Assembly (NCBI GenBank): GCA_947359465.1 | Contig: OX375878.1 | Span: 94,021,377 to 94,085,376 of the forward strand | Reading direction: 5' to 3' | DNA from: Metellina segmentata | Lineage: Eukaryota > Arthropoda > Arachnida > Araneae > Tetragnathidae | DNA: 64,000 nt | In this document: positions 13,001 through 22,000 of the stretch, piece by piece | How positions within the stretch are numbered: the first letter of the stretch is position 1 | Layout: every line of letters begins with the position of its first letter | The notes under the pieces: generated by a model | What the model was told of the DNA's origin: nothing | The model's database searches: none | Seen by the model: the letters and a program-made list of their open reading frames with translations, nothing else | Position numbers and translations under genes: made by a program

Positions 13001-16000
13001 CTCTGTATCCAGAGGGTTAAATATTAAAAGAGCGTTGCAAACGTATTGAAAATCATTCTCTGTTATCATCGGAAGTTGATTATTACAAATTCTAGTGAAA
13101 GTCAGAAACTATTAATGACATTACTTTCTACCCGAAAAAAAGAACTAATTAACATTGGGACATGTAATATTCACACAATACATAAGGCTTTTCTTAAAGG
13201 TCTAAAAGAGTTTGGGGAAGATGTGTCTGAACTAGTTTTAACTATTCACAGATTTTTTAATAAGTGGCCTAAGCGTTGGTCAACATACAAATAAATTCAA
13301 GAAGACTTGAAACTTCCCACTCACCATTTCATAAAGCATTGTTCAAGCAGGTGGCTAAGCCTAAAGCCAGCTGCTGAAAGGTTACTTGAACAGTGGATTG
13401 CAGTGCGAAAGTATTTCCTTGACTATTTCCAATAAAGAAGCCAAACATGATACAAAGATCAGGCAATAAAAATATTGTTCATTTACTTAGAAGAGAAACT
13501 ATGAAGGCTGAAGTGATATTTGTCATATCAAGTACAAGTATATTTAATCGTGTGACCGAATTTCTTCAGAAAAAGGAACCTCTAAAACTTAAACCCTGCA
13601 TTCTCAACTTGAATTGTTGACAAGAACAATTTTGGGTAGGATCTACAAAGAGGAATTTATTCGAGGTTTGAAAATGACTAAATTGGAAGATAATGTCCTC
13701 AGAAACTGTTGCCTCTGGCAGATATTGTGATTGGAGATCAAATTTCTAGAGCCCTACAGAATGTGTGAAAGAGAAGGAAAGGAATTTATTTTTTCTAAGG
13801 GCTCAGAATCATTACAGTGCCAGTGGTTAATATCTTTTGAAGAAGTCCTCCTTCAGTTCATCTCTCCTTAAAAGTTTATCCTGTCTTGGTCCTCTTGAGA
13901 GACTCAGTAGCGAGAGTGTTCGACAAGTATTAGAATTTGCAAGAGCAATGCTATGAGATGTCCCAACACACATACTACTGGATGAGTGGAAATTACTCAA
14001 GAGAATTTGAGGAAGAAGGATTTAGAATGAAGCATATTGATGTTTACTGGAACCATTTCTTCAGACTGCGAGACATTAGCAGAGTTGCCAAGTGCTCCGA
14101 AACTTCCAGAGTTTCTACGCTAAAGAATCGAAAAACCGCAACTCCGCGTAATCATTGGTTCACTCTGGAAATCGCTTTGATGCAGGGAAAATAAATAATT
14201 TGTGTAATCCTGTAATTAATAAATCGTATAATTAATAATCGTATAATTAATAATTCGTATAATCCTGAGTTGACTTTCCGGTCCGTGACGTCACAGTGAA
14301 GGCTTCGCCCCCTCTTCGATTATGCTTGACCACCCTCGGGGATTGCTACGTAGTCAGTACCGTTTGGTTTGCTTCGCAAACTAATACTCCTTTCGCAAGT
14401 GATTTCACTTTTTTTTTACTTTACACTTATTGCACCCTAAACTAATAGCCACATCAGTAAAAAACCTTCTACAACTTTTTTCCTGTACAATTTTAAGTAA
14501 ACCGTGTTAATCTCCTAACTTTACAATCTGTACTTTGTCCGTAAACCGTCTGAGAGCAGAGTGAAAAAAGTGAGCCCTTTTTCCTTGCCAAATGAAAATA
14601 AATCGTTTTATGGCAATTGTTGCTACGATAAATTTGATATTTGGCAACCCACACCTATACACCCACTGATATTCATAATACAACCGACACCTGACTGCAA
14701 AACCTTCTCCGCGAACTAAAAAATATGAAATTTGTGACTAACTTTTGATTGCATCGAATTTATTTAAGAACCAATTTTAGAAATAATTCTACCATAAGAA
14801 AGAGTACATTCTGAGGTATACTGCGATATTTTCAAAATTAAAAACTAATAGTAATAAGATATAGATATGACAGTTTAAAAAAAAGTTAGGGGAACTTTCT
14901 AGGGAAACCGTCTAAGAATCGAGCTAAACAGCAGTTTTCAATCCTGTGGCAGCGGAAACTTTTTTTTTAATAAAGAGAGATATAAAACGTAAGCCACAAG
15001 AAAATTTAGAGATGGACTGGGAAGAAAAATATAAACTGGAAGCAGAGAAAAAAATTTTAAAGCAGCTGGCAAAGAAAAGAATGGTGATAGAAGAACAATA
15101 ATTTAAAATTATGCGTAAGGAAGAGGATGAACCGTTGGATAGTGCTTCAAATTTATTAAAGGAAGCAGCACTTGTTCAGGCAATGATTGAAGGAACGGCT
15201 AAAGTCTCGGATGATGCTGGTCAGCAAAGACAGACTTTAAAAAATGCACATTCTTCTATTGAGAAGAAAAAGACAAAATTAATTTTAGTCTTTTTCAACA
15301 AAAAAAAATTAAGACATAATTTTTCAAAGAAAAGGAAGAAATTCTTCAAGCTGTGTCAAAAATAAACAAATTAAAAAATCATAATTCCGATTTAAAAAAA
15401 ATTATGTTAATATGTTAAATGCATTAAAATTTTAAATGAAGAAAATAAAAATATCCTTCTAAAGAAAGAAGAAAAAAAAAGATAGGGGTAGCTTGGGAGG
15501 ATCTTTTTATTTTTTACCTTTATACTAGAATATGTTTAGCATTAGTATTGTTATTTGTTACTTTTTTTTTTTGCTCGATTAGTCACTTTTTGTCACCTTT
15601 TTCTATTTGATTAGTCACTTTTGTCACCTTTTTGGACCTTGAAACCTGTTAGGAGCCCTGTAACACAAAAACCCAAGAAAAATGCCAAATTAACTTTTCA
15701 GTTGGATTCTAAGTATCCAATCTGAATATATTCACTGTCTGAATGTATGGTTACAAACAAGACTCATAAATATTAAATATTTAAAAAAATAGTGATACTA
15801 TATGTTCAATAAATTAACCAGATCATATAATATATAAAGCCATTTTTTACTTTTACAGGGAATTTAATGCCTGCTATATCCATGTTTCTTACGGCAGCGT
15901 CTGATCCAAATTCTGAACTCTCAAAGAGTGAAGTGAATAGCTTGTTGGATGCTGCTTCCAAAGCAACCTCTAATAAGTACATCAATGCTGGTCAACTGTC

Positions 16001-19000
16001 ACTGCTATACAGCTCTATGTTACCGCTCTTGCGTAAAGAAAATGTCGGCAATAAGTTGAAAGCTCTAGATATTATAAAGCGATCCACTAGATTGGCTTTT
16101 GCTCATAATGTGAGTGTAGTATTTGTTTTGAAAAACTCATTTGAAGATATAGTTAGTCATTCAATAAATAAAAAATACCTTACTGTAGAAAATAAATGAA
16201 CTGACTAATAATTTTAGAAAAATAGTTATTTGTAAAAGAAAATATAAGTACAGGAACTGCATTACTTCAGGAAACAAATGACAATAAATTTGGTGTTTCA
16301 AAATTGTGTAATTTCAATGCATCTCAATGGTGTATTATTAAGAGTAAAACTATCATCTAGCTAAAAAGATAAAAAAAAAAGTTCCAAATTGTTTAAACCC
16401 AACTGTTAAAATGCATTTCTAGTTCTTGGAACTCATTGGGTCTGTTTTAAGACTTTAAAAGGCAGATTTTTTAGTAATATGAATAATTATTTATTAATTA
16501 ATAATAATAATTATTATTTTTTTTTATTATTAATTTTTTATAATAAAAAAAATTGTTATTTGAAATATTTGCCTGTTTTAAGACTTTGAAAAGTAGATTT
16601 TTTTTATAAGTAAAGTAATTTAAGCCATTATGTCACAGTTTAAATATGATTCCTATTTGGTTTGCTCTAATTGTTGAGAAATTCATGATATTGCATTTCA
16701 CAAAAATGAAGTACTCAAAACTTATTTTCCTTGTTTAAAGGTTTTTTACTATTATTGAGTCATCTCTATCTTACTGGGAAGAATTGATGATTGTGCAATG
16801 GCTTATATTTTAATATTTAATGTTAATGGAAAACTTATTAAGCCAGTGTCTTTTAATTTTATTATTTTCAGGTAAAAATCCCAGCATCAGTTCTGTCACA
16901 GGGCCACTCAAATTCTGCAGAAGCCCTTCAAGGTCGCAATACTGATTCCACATTAGCTAACAAAGTAAAAGAAGTTCTGGAATATTTTATCAAGAAAATC
17001 AGTACTAGTCTACCCTTGGGAAGCAAGATTCTTCTTGCGTCACAACATGCTGGCTTTCCTGTCACAATGTTGTTCAGACAACTCCCTGGGAATCCGGTTT
17101 CTATTAAAGCCAAAACTGATGGTGGGGAAATAGAAAGTACTGTGAAGTTCGAAGATCCCATCCGAAAAAAGTAAGCATTCTTTGGCTGTTGATTTAAAAA
17201 TGGAAAACTATTTTGAATTCCTTGCATATAGTGGGTTTTGATTCTTGTTATGCAAAAAACTATTTTAATACTTTGAGATCCTGGGGGGTTTTGTATTAGA
17301 AGTGAACTATAGTAAACCCTTTTTTCAAGCTGAAATGTATCAATTTTAATTACCTTCCTAGTGTCAGCTAAAATATTTATTCAATTGTCAAAATTTATTC
17401 CTTCAAAATGTATAATTCCACATGTCTTGTGGTAATTTATAAACTGATTGAATGCATTGAAATGGGGTTTTATAAAATTGGTGCTGAAATATTTTGCTAA
17501 ATGCTTTTTTTTTTTTTTTTTTACTTTTTATCTAGCTAATTTGTTGAATAATCAAGGGTTTAAATTGATGTTTTAAATTTACTTTATCTAGTCGACTGAC
17601 TAACTTAATGCATTTTTCAGTCTATTGTTTTCTTATGTTTTGTGTTGTAATTTAAGACCTGTGTTCTTATAAGGAACTAGCAAATTAGCATGCAATCAAT
17701 TCAAACTTGTCACTGTATAAAATTGTATATATCCAAGGAGTATGGTAATTAACGGATGTATTGTTTTGTAAGAATCAGGATAGAAAGTATGTGCTAAAAT
17801 ACAATTATTCTAACTGTTGGATTAACTTCTTAACAGATTCTTTGGCTTTCAAACTAAAAACAAATGTATGAATCAACAATATTTTAATGTCATTTTAGCA
17901 TGTATTTGTCAAAAATTGACAATCAGCTGAACTAACCTACAATAGCATCACACAACCTGCATGCTACAAGGATAAAAAAAAAATTTAAGTAACATTTTGA
18001 AGTCCTACGAAAAAATTACTGAGGAGCTGGATAATAAGAGCAGTGTGGATATCATGTACATAGATTTTCAAAAGGCTTTTGATAAAGTACCTCATGAGGC
18101 ATTACTGTTTAAATTGGAAAGGCTGGGGATTCAGGGAAAAACATTAATATGGATAAAGAATTGGTTATTGGGTAGAAAGCAGAGAGTGCAGGTAAAAGGA
18201 AATTATTCACAGTGGACAGAAGTTATAAGTGGGGTGCCTCAGGGATCAGTTTTGGGACCAATTTTATTTATAATTTTCATAGATGATATAGGTCAGGGGA
18301 TCAAGAATAGAATCAGTATATTTGCAGATGACTTAAAAATATGGGGGACAGTGGATACAAAGTTACAGATAGAAAATTTACAAGGGGATTTTGATAAGAT
18401 ATCCGAATGGGCTGTAAAATGGGGTATGTCATTTAATGTAGGGAAATGTCAAGTTCTGCATATGGGTTACAGGAACAGTGGAGCCGAGTACTGTCTGCAG
18501 GGAGTAAAGGTAAAGGAGGGAGAAACAGTCAAGGATCTTGGGGTGATAATTCACAGGGATTTTAAAATGGGGCACCAATGTTCAGCTGCGGGTAAAAAGG
18601 CTAATAGGTTATTGGGGTATATTAAAAAGACTGTAACTTCAAGGGATAAGAATATAATCTTGCCATTATATAAGGGTTTAGTAAGACCACATCTAGAATA
18701 TGCTGTACAATTCTGGGCACCATATATGAGAAAGGACATAGAATCAATTGAAAGGGTTCAGCACAGAGCTACAAAAATAATAAAGGGGCTAGCAAATTTC
18801 GACTATAATGAACGTTTAAGTAAGCTAAACATGTATACACTGGAAAAAAGAAGAAGGAGGGGGGATTTGATTCAGCTTTTCAAGTTTGTAAAACAAGGGG
18901 ACACAGAGGGCTTAAATTTCAATAGGGATAACAGAACAAGGGGCCATGGGTATAAATTGAATAAGACACGTTTTAATCGGGATTTAAGGAAAAACTACTA

Positions 19001-22000
19001 CTTTAATAGGGTAATAGACAATTAGAACGCGTTGCCAGAAAGTATAGTTAATTCAAAGGGAGTGTACGAATTTAAGATACAATTGGATAGTCAGTGGGAA
19101 TTGGGGAATTGATAAACAAAGGACCAGCCTTGTTGGGCTCAAGCCTGTAGCTGGTCGTCAATATTTGTATTTGTATTTGTATAAGAAATCATCAAATAAG
19201 AACATTAAGAAATCATATTTTTATTCCAAATCAACTGTTCAAACAAAAATTCAAAATTTTATCGAAGCTCTAAGGTTGTGCACTTGTCCCGTTGTAGCGG
19301 GATAAATGCATACCTAGCCTCTAAAGATTGCCCATTTGAATGGAGAATAATGTTGGCACAAATGCAAATAGTTTAGTTTTTAAGATAATTTTGCTGGTTT
19401 AAATTCTAAAATTGGAAAATAAATCACCGAGTTATAGATTTTTTTATCGTTTGGGTCAAGACGACATGAAAGGGAAGGAAATAATATGAAACAGCAGAAA
19501 AGTTTTTATTTTCTAAATAATTATATTACAAATGATAGTGTGTAAAAACAGTCTTTCATTATTGTTAAAGCCTAGAAAAGGTAATTTTCATACTGTAAAT
19601 CAATATCACCTGGAGAACAAGACTATAAACACAATATCAGTTTCACAAAATCTGAGGTAACTGGAATCAAAGAGAACAGTCATTGTACTTAAAATTAAAA
19701 TGTACTAATCAATTTGTTAAAAAAAAAGGTATTATTAGTAACAATCTAAAGTCTAAATAAATAAAAAGAAATCCAGTAAAATATTCTTGGTACAATGCAA
19801 CCTGATTGGCTTTAAAAACATTGCTAACATCATAAAAAATGTATAGAAATCTAATAAACTTTTAGGCTCTCAAAAAGAATATGAGCCTTAATCACAAATT
19901 AAGTGCTTATGGGAAACTTAAACAAAATTATTGTACATTAGAGCTTGAAAATTCAATTTAAAAAACTACTTATCCTCGTCTTCCCATTACAGGAGGAGAA
20001 AGTATGCAGGTTATATTATTTTTCAATACAGAACTGATTTCTTCTTTGTACAGGGGTTTGAAAGTAGTTGGAGCCAATTCCCGACGATAACTTCCTCATG
20101 TAAGAGGATCACTGTTTTCAAAATATAGTACTTCCCCATAATGCTTAACACTGGGTTTCTACAAGAACTTAACTATGGCCCAATCACCAATTGCTAACTT
20201 GACTGTTGTTTTAAATCTTTTAAAATATTTTCCTCCTGCAACTACTGCCATCACAAAAGAAAAATTTGCACTTTCCCCAGTGGCAACATCCACACTAACC
20301 CCTCCAGTGAATTTTTGAGGAGTAAGTGCAGACTAGGGCCTAACTCTTGTAAACAACAAAGGCCAAATAATTGGTGTTATTCTTGAACAGAAGGATAAAA
20401 ACTAGTTCCTTACATGTAAAATTTAAAAAAAAAGTGGAATTTCAAAGATTACTTACAATTTTATTCTAGTGGAATCAACAAGTGTGCTTTGAAACCTTCC
20501 CTTAAAGCTATGCCTTGCTTCAGCCCCTTCTAGTGGCAAAAATATGAAAGTGAAGACTGTATGCAGTGGAATCCCCCTAGATTTCCTCTGTGAATTGTTT
20601 GGCTCCAATACTATGGACCCACTACACACTATTTTACTATGTGAAAAACATGCTTATTTACGCCACTTGTGTAGATTTGTGTTTTGTCTATTATTAAATG
20701 GTGTTATTAGAGAGGCAGCATTATTTCTTTGTACTATAAAAATTAATGTCTTTAAAGTATTTATCAAATATCCATATACTATACTAGCCACTGCATGGAC
20801 AGCACGGTGTTGCCCGTGACAGTTCTTTTCGTGGGGTCAAGTGTAACTAATGCTCTCTAACCCCCTGTGATTGCTACGAATTCCCATTTGGTTTACTTCG
20901 CAAACCAACACCATGTGCAATGCCATGATGACCTCGTCATTGTCAAATGCAACCAAATTCGAATTGAGAATAGATCCAATCAGCGTAAATCTCTTGCGAG
21001 TGTATAAATATTCCATTGAAAAATTATTTATTAAAAGAAATGTATAAGGTATATCGATGTAATGTAAAATTTTCTTTGCCCAAGACAGTTCTTTTCCTGG
21101 GGTTAGGTGTGGCAACTGCTCGCTAATGCTCGCCAACCCACAGTGATCCTAAATGATTAGAAACTGGACAGCTTTTCAGCCTGGGTTGATCACGTGACAT
21201 TCCGAGAGCCTCAATCAAGGTACTGGAAGGTGAAAAAAAATAGTTCCAAAGGCTGACATAGGTCGAAAATGTCAGAATGGAGGTCTTTCTTTGGAACAGA
21301 AGAAAGGAGGATGAAAAAACTAATAAATTCATTTTTAAATGTTCTTGATAAAATTTTAAAATTCGGACACAATAGGAAAGTTGCAAAAGATTCAGATTAC
21401 CTGTGTGCCAAATCCCAGTATTGTAAGTGCCATAGATTCGTCAGGACAGTCCACACACAGAGACACTTCCTATAGAAGAGATTGCAAAATTACTTATGAC
21501 AGAAGCATTTGTAAAATTTTATTTTGTTTTTAGATTATAAAAGAGTATTAAGACAAACTATTTGCTGCTTGAAAAAAATTCATACTACAAAAATAATCTG
21601 TGAAACGTTTGATGAGAAATGTTATGAAATGCTGTATGAACTCAAAATCCTCTTTGCTTTGCAGGATTCGTTTTGAAAAGTGTACGAAAAGTCCTAAAGC
21701 CAGCAGAGAATGTGACACCGATGATGTTGTAGTCGCTGCAACACTTTACCCATCTCAAACACCATTCTCTTCATCAAGAAAAAGGACTTCACCTGTTTTA
21801 GATTTAACATTGAGAAACCCTGAAACTGGTGAATATTTTCAATTTTTATTGTTTCATTTAATTTTATTAAACTATGTGTGATTTTTTTTAAATGGAAAAA
21901 AATCTATGCTTTAAGTATCCAATTGAATTTTAAGCATTGCAAGAAATGTAAATACATTGCAAACATAGCATTGGAGATAAAAGATCTTAATAAAAGGTAA

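Larger units (their letters stand above)
11946..15660 (+). mobile_element. Decayed hAT transposon with nested insertion
   Basis: The terminal inverted repeats are CAGGGCTCCTAACA at 11946 and TGTTAGGAGCCCTG at 15660, each followed inward by repeated gtcacctttttgtcac-type subterminal motifs. CAGGG ends are typical of hAT elements. An eroded 8-bp duplication (aatatcac / taacacaa) is possible but poor. Inside are a decayed transposase (13046-14192), its coiled-coil tail (15010-15363) and two insertions: repeat X at 12297-12535 and a Helitron-like element at about 14275-14980. Confidence 0.72.
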
